Shown piece by piece: positions 1 to 9,590 of a stretch of 64,000 nucleotides of DNA. Position 1 is the stretch's first letter, and each line of letters begins with the position of its first letter. Made by a program: the position numbers and the translations under genes. A model generated the notes under the pieces. That model had not been told where the DNA came from. It did not search any database and worked only from the letters and a program-made list of their open reading frames with translations. This DNA is from Limnobaculum eriocheiris (GTDB lineage Bacteria; Pseudomonadota; Gammaproteobacteria; Enterobacterales; Enterobacteriaceae), in the NCBI RefSeq assembly GCF_021010575.1, contig NZ_JAJNAG010000009.1, positions 1 through 64,000 of the forward strand, given 5' to 3'.

Positions 1-3000
1 AAGCTGCAGGCATTACCGCAGAGGATTCCGTTGCATTAGTTGCCGGGCGTGACGTTAATCTGACCACGGCAGAAAGCCGGGAATATCAGGAAACCTACGG
101 TAAGCGCAAGAAAGAAATTAATGAATCCGTACGCCAGCAAGGCACGGAGATTCTGAGCGGTGATAAAACAACCATTATTGCAGGTCGGGATGTCACGGCT
201 GAAGCAGCCAATGTCGTGGCAGGAAGTGATATTACACTGCATGCCGGACGTGATGTGACACTGACCACCGCAACAGAAAGCGATTACTCGTATAAGGAAG
301 AGAAAAAGAGCAGCAGTGGCTTCCTTAGCAAAAAGACGACCCATACCATCAGTGAGGATAGCGCCACCCGGGAGAAAGGCACCCTGCTCTCCGGTGATAA
401 TGTGACTGTCACTGCGGGCAATGACCTGACGGTCAAGGGTTCTTCGGTTGTTGGGGATGCAGATGTCAGGTTGAATGCAGGTAATGATGTCAACATCATC
501 GCAGCGACGGATACGGACACCTCCTGGCGCTTTAAGGAAACCAAAAAATCTGGCGTAATGGGGACCGGAGGTATTGGTATTACGATTGGTACCAGTAAAA
601 CCACCCACGACCGTAAAGAAGCCGGTACGACTCAAAGCCAGAGTGCTTCCACCATCGGTAGTACGGGAGGAAATGTCAGTATCGCGGCCGGTAATCAGGT
701 GAGAGTCAGTGGTTCTGATGTGATTGCAAATCGTGATATCAGTATTACCGGTGACAGCGTAATGATTGACCCAGGTCACGATAAACGCACGGTAGATCAG
801 AAGTTTGAGCAGAAATCTACTGGTATCACTGTCGCCCTTTCTGGTGCAGTAGGCGGTGCTATCAATAATGCAGTGAGTGCGGCGCAGTCAGCGAAGTCAG
901 AAAGTGATGACCGTCTGGCGGCACTTCAGGGTGTTAAGGCCGCACTCTCCGGTGTGCAAGCTGCTCAGGGTGTAGAACTGGCACAGGCAAACGGTGACCC
1001 AAACAATGGTATTGGTGTCAGTATTTCGTTAAGTCACCAAAAATCGAAATCTGAACAACATCACCAAAGCGACAACGTCAGTGGCAGCACGATTAATGCG
1101 GGCAATAATCTGTCTATCACAGCAACAGGGAATAATAAAACCGCGTCTGGCTCAAATAGTGGCGATATCATCATTGCCGGAAGTCAGGTGAAAGCCGGTG
1201 GCGATACCAGCCTGAGTGCCAAAAATGACGTTCTCCTGACGGGTGCAGCAAATACCCAGAAAACCACTGGAAGCAACAGCAGTAGCGGCGGTAATGTTGG
1301 CATAAGTTTCGGTGGCGGTAGTAATGGCGCGGGTTTGAGTATTTTTGCCGGGGTGAATTCGTCAAAGGGCAAAGAGAAAGGTAACGGTACCGAGTGGACT
1401 GAAACTACGGTTGATAGTGGTAAATCGCTGACGATTACCAGTGGACGCGATACCACATTGAATGGTGCACTGGTCAGCGCCGATAAAGTGACCGTTGATG
1501 CGGGGCGTAATCTTACTATCAGTAGCCAGCAGGACAGTGAAGATTATGACAGCAAACAACATAGTGTGGCCGCGGGCGGTAGCTTTACGTTTGGTTCAAT
1601 GACGGGCAGTGGATATCTGAATGCCAGTCAGAGCAAAATGACCAGTGATTATGACTCAGTGCAGGAACAAAGCGGTATTTATGCCGGTAAAGGTGGCTTT
1701 GATATCACCGTAGGCAATCATACCCAGCTTGATGGCGGTGTGATTTCTTCCACTGCGACAGAAGATAAAAATAATCTCAATACCGGTACGTTGGGCTGGA
1801 CGGATATTCATAATGAAGCTGACTATAAGGTTCAGCATCAGGGTGTGGGTATCAGTGGTGGAGCGATGCCATCACAGGGCGGCGATTTCACCGGAAATAT
1901 GGCTGGCGGTATGTTGACGGGCATGAATAAGTCCGGACATGCGGAAGGTACCACTCAGTCAGCCATTGCTAATGGCAATATTACCATTCGTGATGAAGCA
2001 AATCAGAAGCAGGATATTGCTGACCTGAGTCGTGATACTGAAAATGCTAACGGCAGCATTGGTAAAATCTTCGACAAGGAGAAAGAGCAAAAGCGTCTTG
2101 AGACGGTGCAAACTATCGGGGAAATCGGTCAGCAGGCGGCAGATATTGTGCGTACACAGGGCGAAATTGCAAAACAGAATGCAATGAAAGACCCGGAAGC
2201 ACTGGCGGCAGCAAAAACACAGCTAGTTAACGAAGGCAACAGTAATCCGAGCGAAAAGGACATTGCTGAACAGGCTGGTCGAACGGCAATGCAGGATTAT
2301 GGAACCGGTAGCAGCCTGCAACGGGGTATTAGCGGTGCTACAGCAGCCATACAGGCACTTGCCGGTGGTGGTAATATTGGTGCAATACTGTCTTCTGCGG
2401 CTGCGCCAGAGTTGGCGCATATGCTGAAACCGCTGGAAGGCGACAAAGCAGCCAGCGCTGTTGCTCACGCTATTTTAGGCGCGGTGAATGCAGAACTGAA
2501 CGGTGGCAATGCTGCAGCCGGTGCTGCTGGCGCAGCGACTGGCGAACTCATCGGGAACCTGATAATAGAGCAGCTTTATCCTGGTATATCAAAAGATAAA
2601 CTAAGCGAAGAGCAGAAGCAGACTGTTTCATTATTGAGTACGCTGGCTGCAGGATTGGCTGGTGGCGTTACGGGAGATAGCAGTTCGAGTGCTTTAGCTG
2701 GTGCGCAGGCTGGAAAGAATGCAGTGGAGAATAATGCGCTGTCACCTTCAAAAAATGAAGCGTTGATGAAAGCATTGGACGATCAGAAGGCGGGTAATAA
2801 CTTGCTGGAAGCCTCACAAAATATCGTCAGACTCACCAATGAAGACCGGGCCAGTAATATTCTGCTGGGTAAATATCAGTCAGGCCAGCTTATGACTGAT
2901 AGTGAAAAACAAGAACTGGCTGGTCAACTCAATCAATACGGTCTTGAATTACAAATCCTTTACGGTTATTCACCGGAAAAAGCGGCAGAAGCTGTACGGA

Positions 3001-3731
3001 TGATAGCTAACAATCAAGCCTTTATGGCAACGGACGCTGAGGCAAAGGCTTATAACGAAGCAGTTAGTTACTTAAAAGGGTATAGCGTTCAGTCTGGTCA
3101 GGCGGCGATAGGAACTGAGGTGTTATTAGCTTTGCCGGGTGGTGTGGGAACAGCGGCTCGTGCAAGCCTGGCTGCTGGCGGCGCTTATCAGGCAGGAACG
3201 GGTATTGGTCAGGCGATTGATGGAAAGTATGGCGAGAGTGCACTCAATATTGGTCTGGGAACGGCGGCAATATTTGGTGGTTTGGCTAGCCAGAATATTA
3301 TTAGTAAAGCTGAGAATGCCTTATCTAAGGGGCAAGTAACTTATGAGTTTGGTGCAAAGCCAAATGGTAATGAGCTAAGGGCTGGAAGCACCTTTAGTGA
3401 GTTGGGTTATGATGTTACGTATAAGGCGACAGCTTCCGATAAAGGTATTTCTGGCGTCCGCACGCCAGACTTATGGGTTAATGGTATTGGTAAAGTTGAT
3501 GTCTATACACCTCAAACAGTAAGTTTGGGCAATATTGTCAAAGCAATAGAGAAGAAAGATAGTCAAACAACAGCAGTACTGACTCAAATTGATTTATCTC
3601 TACAAGATATGCAATCTATGTCATCTAGATTATGGGGAAAACCATCAGTTAAGAATATCAATACAGTATTTTTTCAAGATTCAAAAGGACAAATTTACCG
3701 TTTTGAACGACCAGCGTCAGGGGCGAAATAA
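1..3731 (+). CDS. cdiA: CdiA contact-dependent inhibition effector, 3' part, with toxin domain CT1
   Basis: The reading frame is open from base 3, so the 5' part (signal peptide, TPS domain, receptor-binding region) lies outside the window. About 650 residues of filamentous-hemagglutinin repeats (recurring AGRDV/NAGNDV/ITA strands) are followed by the alanine- and glycine-rich pretoxin domain, which ends in VENN at residues 908-911 (nt 2724-2735). Beyond VENN come 331 residues of CT1. Its first half looks like a cytoplasm-entry domain. Its last ~110 residues (E-L-x-A-G-x-x-F...[11 protein letters not shown]...KVDVYTP) resemble the PD-(D/E)XK-type CdiA C-terminal nuclease family. CdiA is a family of TpsA proteins displayed on the surface by CdiB that deliver the CT into touching cells. 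The stop overlaps the cdiI start by one base (TAATG). The nuclease class is inferred from motif memory; cdiB is not visible. Confidence 0.93.
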   Translation, partial: AAGITAEDSVALVAGRDVNLTTAESREYQETYGKRKKEINESVRQQGTEILSGDKTTIIAGRDVTAEAANVVAGSDITLHAGRDVTLTTATESDYSYKEEKKSSSGFLSKKTTHTISEDSATREKGTLLSGDNVTVTAGNDLTVKGSSVVGDADVRLNAGNDVNIIAATDTDTSWRFKETKKSGVMGTGGIGITIGTSKTTHDRKEAGTTQSQSASTIGSTGGNVSIAAGNQVRVSGSDVIANRDISITGDSVMIDPGHDKRTVDQKFEQKSTGITVALSGAVGGAINNAVSAAQSAKSESDDRLAALQGVKAALSGVQAAQGVELAQANGDPNNGIGVSISLSHQKSKSEQHHQSDNVSGSTINAGNNLSITATGNNKTASGSNSGDIIIAGSQVKAGGDTSLSAKNDVLLTGAANTQKTTGSNSSSGGNVGISFGGGSNGAGLSIFAGVNSSKGKEKGNGTEWTETTVDSGKSLTITSGRDTTLNGALVSADKVTVDAGRNLTISSQQDSEDYDSKQHSVAAGGSFTFGSMTGSGYLNASQSKMTSDYDSVQEQSGIYAGKGGFDITVGNHTQLDGGVISSTATEDKNNLNTGTLGWTDIHNEADYKVQHQGVGISGGAMPSQGGDFTGNMAGGMLTGMNKSGHAEGTTQSAIANGNITIRDEANQKQDIADLSRDTENANGSIGKIFDKEKEQKRLETVQTIGEIGQQAADIVRTQGEIAKQNAMKDPEALAAAKTQLVNEGNSNPSEKDIAEQAGRTAMQDYGTGSSLQRGISGATAAIQALAGGGNIGAILSSAAAPELAHMLKPLEGDKAASAVAHAILGAVNAELNGGNAAAGAAGAATGELIGNLIIEQLYPGISKDKLSEEQKQTVSLLSTLAAGLAGGVTGDSSSSALAGAQAGKNAVENNALSPSKNEALMKALDDQKAGNNLLEASQNIVRLTNEDRASNILLGKYQSGQLMTDSEKQELAGQLNQYGLELQILYGYSPEKAAEAVRMIANNQAFMATDAEAKAYNEAVSYLKGYSVQSGQAAIGTEVLLALPGGVGTAARASLAAGGAYQAGTGIGQAIDGKYGESALNIGLGTAAIFGGLASQNIISKAENALSKGQVTYEFGAKPNGNELRAGSTFSELGYDVTYKATASDKGISGVRTPDLWVNGIGKVDVYTPQTVSLGNIVKAIEKKDSQTTAVLTQIDLSLQDMQSMSSRLWGKPSVKNINTVFFQDSKGQIYRFERPASGAK
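2724..2735 (+). other. VENN-encoding core, junction A (CdiA body / cassette)
   Basis: The bases GTGGAGAATAAT encode V-E-N-N. The same core recurs at 9617-9628 and, with the last base changed to C, at 16510-16521. At junction A the left flank is the cdiA pretoxin sequence. At the other two junctions the left flank is the end of the recombinase-bearing unit. The sequence switches exactly at this 11-12-bp core, as expected for a recombination core or attL-like site. Confidence 0.75.
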
Positions 3732-4000
3732 TGTCAAAGTTAGCATGTCAATGTGGATACGTAATGGTTGTACACACAATGGAAGAAGATTTTTTATATG
3801 ATCTTATTCCTCAAAAAGATATGGCGGCTCTTTTTACTAAGTGGGATGAGATTGGAGGTAAATTTGATTCAGAGTCTTTTTTTAGTGAATATAATCAATT
3901 CAGAACCGATGTATATAAGTGTCCTGAGTGTGGTAGATTATTAGTTGAAGATCCTCTAGGAAGTAATCGGTTTAGTTATTATATAAAAGAAACTAAATAA
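3731..4000 (+). CDS. cdiI: CdiI1 immunity protein, zinc-ribbon-like (89 aa)
   Basis: The gene sits immediately after the cdiA toxin domain with a one-base stop/start overlap (TAATG), the standard position of a CDI immunity gene; it should bind and block CT1 in the cytoplasm of sibling cells. The 89-residue product has two cysteine pairs, CQCG near residue 7 and CPECG near residue 74, suggesting a small zinc ribbon that spans the protein. The middle is acidic and aromatic, as is common in immunity proteins for nucleases. I do not recognise a named family. An identical copy follows the orphan CT1. The gene is AT-rich compared with the neighbouring primase and recombinase genes, as is typical for CT/immunity modules acquired separately. 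Confidence 0.85.
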   Translation: MSKLACQCGYVMVVHTMEEDFLYDLIPQKDMAALFTKWDEIGGKFDSESFFSEYNQFRTDVYKCPECGRLLVEDPLGSNRFSYYIKETK

Positions 4001-4216
4001 AAATGTTAATTCCGGTCAGCTCAAACTGATCGGGATATATAAAAATTACTGTCGAACAAATTAAAAAATCCCTCTGAATAAAAATGTTGCTCACATACCT
4101 ACTCTTTGACTGTCATTTACCACACACCACGCAAAATTTTATTTTGCATGATTTAATCTATATTTCAGGGTATTAGGTTTTAAATGTTTTTTTATTTTTA
4201 ACTTTTTGTTGGATAA

Positions 4217-4249
4217 GGAATCCATTAAGAATCCAGCAGGAATCCATTA
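4217..4249 (+). repeat. Three 11-bp iterons (consensus RGAATCCANYA)
   Basis: Three consecutive units with exactly 11-bp period read GGAATCCATTA, AGAATCCAGCA and GGAATCCATTA, followed by a partial GAATT. The period is close to one helical turn, so a bound protein would line up on one face. The equivalent array at 18139-18193 has five units. Confidence 0.8.
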
Positions 4250-4347
4250 GAATTATGTTATTATAAATCAAATAGATAGGTGATATAGATTCTAATTGGA
4301 ATCTACATGAAGAATCTGACTAGAATCTAGTTTTTGTTGTTATTTTA

Positions 4348-4377
4348 AACATTAGAATCCAATTGGATTCTAATGTT
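4348..4377. repeat. 30-bp perfect palindrome
   Basis: Each arm reads AACATTAGAATCCAA and the other half is its exact reverse complement, with the GAATCC iteron motif embedded. It is conserved without change at 11241-11270 and 18292-18321, although the surrounding sequence of the third copy has diverged. That suggests selection for a dimeric protein-binding site or cruciform. Confidence 0.8.
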
Positions 4378-4581
4378 GCCGATTAATAATTGAATATATT
4401 TTATGCCAGAAATACCGGCCGTTGTCAGTGATAAGATACGGGGAAATACCTTCATGAATGTATTGCTAAGAAAAATGCTGAAAGTGTTAATATTAAAAAT
4501 TCAGATCAGATAAATACGCTGACCTAGATTTTATTTATTGGTTCTCAATAGTGAAGAGCGAACTTATTATTGCCGCACTAC

Positions 4582-4983
4582 TCAGCGTTTAACACCGTTT
4601 AATCTCATCGCTTGTTCTACCATTGCCTTCTTAACAAAACTGTCTAACACAGTTATCAACGCTTGTTGCTCAGAATCAGGCAATGAATCAGCCTTTTGCC
4701 ATAATAAATGTAAGATGTGATTACGAACCTTCACGTCATCAGATATCGCTTTACGGCCAACCAATTCATCAATTGATACTTGAAGTACATCTGCAATCTT
4801 AATCACAGTATCAAGGTGAGGTGCAGTTGTCCCTTTTTCCCAGCGGTTATAAGCACGTGGATCTACATTTAGCAGCTCAGCTAGGCGAACTTGGCTCAAA
4901 CTGCGGGCTTCACGCAGTAAACGAAGGCGTTCTGCAAATGCTGACATATCCATACCTTCACATAATAAAATGAAAGTATTCAT
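4582..4983 (-). CDS. XRE-family transcriptional regulator (133 aa)
   Basis: This small cytoplasmic DNA-binding protein has a cro/C1-type helix-turn-helix at about residues 14-70 (LRLLREARSLSQ, then LAELLNVDPRAYNRWEKG), followed by a helical C-terminal tail that probably dimerises. The start is fixed by a perfect AAGGAGG Shine-Dalgarno 8 bases upstream of the ATG. It is transcribed away from the primase/recombinase operon across a 101-bp gap containing a 26-bp palindrome, the classic layout of a repressor controlling itself and a divergent replication/integration operon. Inferred role: lysogeny-like repressor of the cassette. An identical copy lies at 11475-11876. Confidence 0.88.
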   Translation of the reverse strand: MNTFILLCEGMDMSAFAERLRLLREARSLSQVRLAELLNVDPRAYNRWEKGTTAPHLDTVIKIADVLQVSIDELVGRKAISDDVKVRNHILHLLWQKADSLPDSEQQALITVLDSFVKKAMVEQAMRLNGVKR

Positions 4984-5023
4984 TATACAGCCTCCTTTTT
5001 AACTGTTTGTTGCAAATCAAATA

Positions 5024-5049
5024 TTATGTAGATAATATTATCTACATAA
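5024..5049. promoter_or_regulatory. 26-bp palindromic operator between xre and primase
   Basis: The sequence is a perfect inverted repeat with arms TTATGTAGATAAT, centred in the divergent promoter region 35 bp before the primase ATG. It is the obvious binding site for the neighbouring XRE protein. This is inference from position and symmetry. Confidence 0.7.
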
Positions 5050-5084
5050 ATGTCCATTGACAAGTTTTTAAAGGAATCCTTTTT

Positions 5085-8084
5085 ATGCCCCGTATTCCCA
5101 AACATGAAATTGATGAGCTAAAGCGCGATGTATCGTTACTGATGCTGGCCGAATCTCAGGGGCATAAGCTGAAGAGGAAGGGCAAAGATTATGTGATGCT
5201 GTGTCCGTTCCATGCGGAGAAAACCCCGTCCATGGTGATTAGCCCGACCAAAAACCTGTATCACTGTTTTGGCTGCGGTGCAGCGGGATCGGTGATTGAC
5301 TGGCAGATGAAAACGTTGAATCAGAGCCTGCAAGAGGCGGTGGGGATATTAAGAGGCTTGCCTTCCACCTCTTCTTTAGCCGTCTCTGCGGGGCTACAAT
5401 CGGCACCACGGGCCAGACTGACTGACCTTGATGATGATGGTCAGGCGCTGCTCAATCAGGTTATCGACTTTTACCATCAGAATCTGCTGAACAGCCCGGA
5501 GGCGCAGGAATGGCTGGTTCGCCGTGGTCTGACTCACCCGGAACTGGTGAGTCACTTTAAACTGGGGTTTGCCGGGCTGCATGGTGTGTCCGGTGAGGCC
5601 GGGATATTACCGTCAGCGTACAGTAAAGAGGGCAAGCGGTTGCGTGGCAAGCTGGCCGGGCTGGGTGTGTTGCGTTCAACCACCAATCAGGACCACTTCC
5701 GTGGCTGTGTGGTGATGCCGGTTATTGGCTGGTCTGAATCAGCTCATGTGGCACACCGTGGGCGGGTGTTACAGTTGTATGGTCGTCGCACCCAGCCGGA
5801 CTACAAAATCATCAAGGGCAACCCGAAACACCTGTACCTGCCGTCACCGTTAGGTGGCGTGTGGAATGAAGACGTCATGAAAGCCTCGACTGACATCATC
5901 CTGTGTGAGGCATTAATCGATGCGATGACGTTCTGGTGTGCGGGGTTCCGCAATGTGATAGCGGCTTACGGGTGCAATGGTTTTAACAAAGATCATCTTG
6001 ATGCGTTGCAGTATCACGGCGTAAAGCGGGTCATGATCGCCTACGACAGGGACGAAGCTGGCGATCGGGGGGCGGAAACTGTTGCCGGTGAGTTGTTGGA
6101 ACTCGGTATCGAGGCATGGCGGGTACGGTTCCCGCAAGGGATGGATGCCAACGAGTATGCGCTGAAAAGCGGTCACCCTGAATCGGCGTTAGGTCTGGCG
6201 CTGCAACAGGCGCAGTGGATGGGAAAGGGTGCCGGGCCGGGGGTGGTTTTCAGTCATGAAACTGCATCATCAGGCGGGGATACACCTTCTTTTTTAGCCG
6301 CCCCGGTGCCGGTGGTTGATGTGGTGCCGTGCGAACAGACCGGCACGGGTGAACTGCTGTTACGCTGTGGCCCTCGCGTGTGGCGGGTGCGTGGCTGGCA
6401 GAAAAACACCGTCAGTGAAGTGATGAAAGTCAGCGTACAGGTGAGGGATGAAACCACCGGGCTGTTTCATGTGGACAGTCTGGATATGTACAGTTCGCGC
6501 CACCGCCAAGGATATATTAGCACAGCAGCCGGTGAGCTTGAGTGTGAGTCTGCGGTGATGAAACGGGAATGTGGTCGGGTGCTGCTGATGCTGGAGCAGA
6601 AGCAGGATGAACAGCTTCAGGCTTCAAAGAGTGAACCTCCTTCAGTGGTGGTCAGCGGTGAAGATGAGCTGGCAGCCCTTGAGTTACTCACATCCCCTGA
6701 GCTGAGTGAACGGGTGGTGAATGACCTGGCATCCTGTGGCGTGGTGGGTGAATCGACCAACCTGTTAACCGGCTATCTGGCAGCGGTGAGTCGCAAGCTG
6801 GATAAGCCGCTGGCGGTGCTGATACAAAGCAGTTCGGCAGCCGGTAAAAGCAGCCTGATGGATGCGGTGCTGGGTCTGATGCCGGAAGAAGAACGAATAC
6901 AATACTCGGCCATGACCGGTCAGAGCCTCTACTATCTGGGCGAAACCTCACTGCAACATAAGATACTGGCCATAGCGGAAGAAGAAGGGGTACGACAGGC
7001 AGCCTATGCGTTAAAGCTGTTACAAAGCGACGGGGAGCTGAAAATAGCGTCAACCGGCAAGAACGAACAAAGTGGCGAACTGGTGACGCGGGAATACCGG
7101 GTACAGGGTCCGGTGATGCTGATGTTAACCACCACAGCCATCGACGTGGATGAAGAACTGCTAAACCGCTGCTTAGTGTTAACGGTGAATGAATCACGGG
7201 AACAGACGCAGGCCATCCATGCGCTTCAGCGGCATAACCAGACACTGGAAGGTCTGTTGGCCGAGAGTGAAAAAGGTTACTTAACCAGACTGCACCAGAA
7301 TGCGCAACGGTTACTGCGGCCGCTGAAGGTGGTCAATCCGTTCGCCCATCAACTGACATTCTTATCAGATAAAACCCGAACCCGGCGCGACCATATGAAG
7401 TATCTGACGTTAATCCAGTCGATAACGCTGTTGCACCAGTATCAGCGAGAGGTGAAACGGGCAGAACATCGTGGAAAGGTTATTGAGTATATCGAGGTGC
7501 AGAAAAGTGATATCGCACTGGCTAATAAGCTGGCTCATGAAGTGTTAGGGCGAACGCTGGACGAGATGCCACCGCAGACGAGAAAACTGTTGGTACTGGT
7601 TCAGTCGATGGTGAAAGCGATGGCACAGCAGAAGAACTGTCAGCACGGAGAGGTGCGCTTCACCCGTAGGGATATCCGGGCCGCCACCAACTGGAGCGAT
7701 AACCAACTGAAGGTGCATTGTATGCGACTGGTTGAAATGGAATACCTGCTGCTGCATGGCGGCAGTCGTGGGCATCTGTTGCAATACGAACTGCTGTGGG
7801 ACGGTGGCGGCGAGGGTGCGGCGCATCTGTGCGGACTGCTTGAAGTGGAAAACAGCGCGAGCGAAGAGCGCAAGTTGGACTGTGAAAAGAGTAAGTTGGT
7901 GCCAAGTTGCCCCCGAGTTGGTATCAAGTTGGATGAGAAAAATGCTGCGCCAACTCAGATAGCACAAGGTCTGACGGGTTCGCAAGTTGGTGCTGATGCG
8001 AACGCAGTAATAAAGGGAAAAAAGAAACCGGTTACCACCGTCACCCGCAAGGATAAGCAAGCACTGGCGGTGACTCATGGCTAA
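5085..8084 (+). CDS. CHC2/Toprim/P-loop primase-helicase-like replication protein (999 aa)
   Basis: Three parts can be read. A CHC2 zinc finger lies at residues ~36-70 (C40, H43, C61, C64, in LCPFH and HCFGCG), as in DnaG-type primases. A Toprim domain spans ~268-345, with the glutamate in LCEALIDA and the aspartates of AYDRDEAGD. A P-loop ATPase carries SSSAAGKSS at ~583-591 and a hydrophobic strand resembling Walker B further on. The C-terminal ~250 residues are uncharacterised. This order is typical of plasmid, satellite-phage and ICE replication proteins that prime and unwind DNA at an element's own origin. The start is preceded by AAAGGAATCC. The gene overlaps the downstream recombinase by 8 bases, indicating one operon. 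A primase-helicase inside a CDI locus is unusual and argues for an autonomously replicating cassette stage. Confidence 0.88.
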   Translation: MPRIPKHEIDELKRDVSLLMLAESQGHKLKRKGKDYVMLCPFHAEKTPSMVISPTKNLYHCFGCGAAGSVIDWQMKTLNQSLQEAVGILRGLPSTSSLAVSAGLQSAPRARLTDLDDDGQALLNQVIDFYHQNLLNSPEAQEWLVRRGLTHPELVSHFKLGFAGLHGVSGEAGILPSAYSKEGKRLRGKLAGLGVLRSTTNQDHFRGCVVMPVIGWSESAHVAHRGRVLQLYGRRTQPDYKIIKGNPKHLYLPSPLGGVWNEDVMKASTDIILCEALIDAMTFWCAGFRNVIAAYGCNGFNKDHLDALQYHGVKRVMIAYDRDEAGDRGAETVAGELLELGIEAWRVRFPQGMDANEYALKSGHPESALGLALQQAQWMGKGAGPGVVFSHETASSGGDTPSFLAAPVPVVDVVPCEQTGTGELLLRCGPRVWRVRGWQKNTVSEVMKVSVQVRDETTGLFHVDSLDMYSSRHRQGYISTAAGELECESAVMKRECGRVLLMLEQKQDEQLQASKSEPPSVVVSGEDELAALELLTSPELSERVVNDLASCGVVGESTNLLTGYLAAVSRKLDKPLAVLIQSSSAAGKSSLMDAVLGLMPEEERIQYSAMTGQSLYYLGETSLQHKILAIAEEEGVRQAAYALKLLQSDGELKIASTGKNEQSGELVTREYRVQGPVMLMLTTTAIDVDEELLNRCLVLTVNESREQTQAIHALQRHNQTLEGLLAESEKGYLTRLHQNAQRLLRPLKVVNPFAHQLTFLSDKTRTRRDHMKYLTLIQSITLLHQYQREVKRAEHRGKVIEYIEVQKSDIALANKLAHEVLGRTLDEMPPQTRKLLVLVQSMVKAMAQQKNCQHGEVRFTRRDIRAATNWSDNQLKVHCMRLVEMEYLLLHGGSRGHLLQYELLWDGGGEGAAHLCGLLEVENSASEERKLDCEKSKLVPSCPRVGIKLDEKNAAPTQIAQGLTGSQVGADANAVIKGKKKPVTTVTRKDKQALAVTHG

Positions 8085-9108
8085 CCGTCAACCCCGTAAA
8101 GATGCGCTGTTGACGGTGGATGAGGTCTATCGTAAACCTATCGGCCCGGCGAGTGACCCGAAGAGCCTGTATGCATTACTGTTGCGGTTCGTGGCATGGC
8201 GCAGGGAGCGCAACTGGTCAGAGACGACGCTGAAGACGCAGACACATCACAGTTACCGTTTTATCCAGTGGTCAGCAGAGCGTGGGCTGCATTATGCCGG
8301 TGAAATCACCCGCCCTGTCCTTGAGCGTTACCAGCGTCATCTGCACCAGTATCGTAAAAAGAATGGTGAGCCGTTAAGCCCCCGAACCCAGCGTACCACG
8401 CTGCAACCGTTACAGGTGTGGTTCCGTTGGATGACGCAGCAGGGACTGATACTGGCGAATCCGGCGGCAGACCTTGAGTTGCCGAGGCTGGAGAAACGGC
8501 TGCCGCGTCATATCCTGAGCGTGGAGGAGGTGGAGCAGGTGCTGAGTCTGGCGGACTTAACGACCGCACAGGGTATCCGTGACCGGGCATTAATGGAGTT
8601 ACTGTGGTCAACGGGAATACGTAGAGCCGAAGCGGCTAACCTTGCGGTGTACAGCGTGGACGGCAGTCGAAAAACGCTGACGGTGGTACAGGGTAAGGGA
8701 AAGAAAGACCGGGTCATCCCGATAGGGGACAGGGCGCTGTGGTGGGTACAGCATTATCTTCATCAGGTAAGACCCGCCTTAATCGTTAACCCCGACCTTA
8801 AGGTGTTGTTCGTGGCGATGGACGGCGTGAAGGGGTTACAACCGAACGGCATTACCCATGCGGTGGGCCATTACATCAAAACGTCAGGTCTTGCGACGTG
8901 GGGAAGTTGCCATCTGTTCCGTCATGCGATGGCGACCCAGATGTTAGAAAATGGCGCAGATATCCGCTGGATACAGGCGATGCTGGGCCATGCGAGTCTG
9001 GAGAGTACGCAAATCTATACACAGGTGAGTATCCGTGCATTACAGGCGGTGCATACGGCCACCCACCCGGCGGTACTGAAGGACAGTAACCCGGCGTCAG
9101 TAGAGTAA
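8077..9108 (+). CDS. Tyrosine recombinase/integrase, XerC/D-like (343 aa)
   Basis: This is a site-specific DNA breaking-rejoining enzyme. An N-terminal SAM-like core-binding domain (~30-130) is followed by the catalytic domain. The active-site set is visible: Arg in STGIRRAEA (~182), Lys in QGKGKKDR (~210), H-x-x-R in HLFRHAMA (~279-282), His in LGHAS (~304) and the nucleophile Tyr in STQIYTQV (~313). The 8-base overlap with the primase gene implies translational coupling. It is the last gene before the non-coding right end and the VENN core, the usual position of an integrase next to its attachment site. Inferred substrate: the GTGGAGAATAA core. It is unrelated to the P4-type integrase at 24197-25411. 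Confidence 0.92.
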   Translation: MANRQPRKDALLTVDEVYRKPIGPASDPKSLYALLLRFVAWRRERNWSETTLKTQTHHSYRFIQWSAERGLHYAGEITRPVLERYQRHLHQYRKKNGEPLSPRTQRTTLQPLQVWFRWMTQQGLILANPAADLELPRLEKRLPRHILSVEEVEQVLSLADLTTAQGIRDRALMELLWSTGIRRAEAANLAVYSVDGSRKTLTVVQGKGKKDRVIPIGDRALWWVQHYLHQVRPALIVNPDLKVLFVAMDGVKGLQPNGITHAVGHYIKTSGLATWGSCHLFRHAMATQMLENGADIRWIQAMLGHASLESTQIYTQVSIRALQAVHTATHPAVLKDSNPASVE

Positions 9109-9430
9109 ACGGTGGCATAGTCCGCTGAGTCACGAGCCGGTACGGTGATATCCCGCAAAATCCCGTCGGTTCCCGCCTCATTCCGCATTAATCTCTTTCG
9201 TTAAGTAAACCCCTGGCTTTAATGAACAGGCGCTTATAACGCGTCTGAGGTCGTCTGACGGGCCTCGCCAGCCCGTGCCCGCCAACCGGCGCCAGTCTCA
9301 CAGGACGCTCTCGCACATCCATGTGCTTCGCGTCACTGGCACATCCTGTGCGTCGCAAGCTGTGAAACCGTCCCCGGTTCTGGTCAAACCCCGAAAGGGT
9401 AAAACAGGTAATGGCAGCGGTTAATACTGC

Positions 9431-9463
9431 TGGTATGATGTGGGTGTTGTCTGCTCTTTAACA
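9431..9463 (+). promoter_or_regulatory. Extended -10 promoter candidate followed by boxA-like antitermination sequence
   Basis: TGGTATGAT at 9431-9439 matches an extended -10 (TGN-TATNAT); no good -35 is visible, which extended -10 promoters tolerate. Twelve bases later TGCTCTTTAACA at 9452-9463 matches the E. coli rrn boxA, the RNA site for NusB/S10 antitermination. Both read toward the VENN core and the displaced toxin/immunity genes. The second copy is at 16324-16356. Function is inferred. Confidence 0.45.
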
Positions 9464-9531
9464 GTCTTGGGGAAAGTGGCTAACGGGGTGCCAAAGTGCG
9501 CGTCGGGGCTTCGTCGTCCGGACATCAAAAT

Positions 9532-9580
9532 GCACTGGTAAAAATGGCTTGCAACATACTGATAGCACTGGTAAAAATGG
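9532..9580 (+). repeat. Two 16-bp direct repeats, 33-bp period
   Basis: GCACTGGTAAAAATGG occurs at 9532-9547 and 9565-9580, i.e. three helical turns apart, and again at 16425-16440 and 16458-16473 in copy 2. Position 40-90 bp from the core suggests arm-type recombinase or accessory protein sites. Confidence 0.65.
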
Positions 9581-9590
9581 TGTTCGACAC

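Larger units (their letters stand above)
4005..4581. repeat. Non-coding region downstream of cdiI1, copy 1, with iterons and palindrome
   Basis: This gene-free stretch of about 580 bp is AT-rich. Roughly its first 415 bp is a diverged copy of 17930-18370, which follows cdiI2, so the block travels with immunity genes rather than with the recombinase. It contains 11-bp iterons (4217-4249), further GAATC/GATTC motifs around 4290-4330, and a 30-bp perfect palindrome (4348-4377). No convincing ORF is present. A replication origin, recombinase arm sites and a regulator-binding region are all possible. Confidence 0.7.

Noticed and set aside
36-779. 247-codon minus-strand frame and many similar long frames opposite cdiA, primase, xylA, fdoG and tnpA
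   Set aside because: They are antisense shadows of strongly supported genes, with low-complexity or implausible composition and no ribosome-binding sites.
4217-4374. CRISPR-like array
   Set aside because: The 11-bp units are contiguous without spacers and no cas genes are present; they are iterons.
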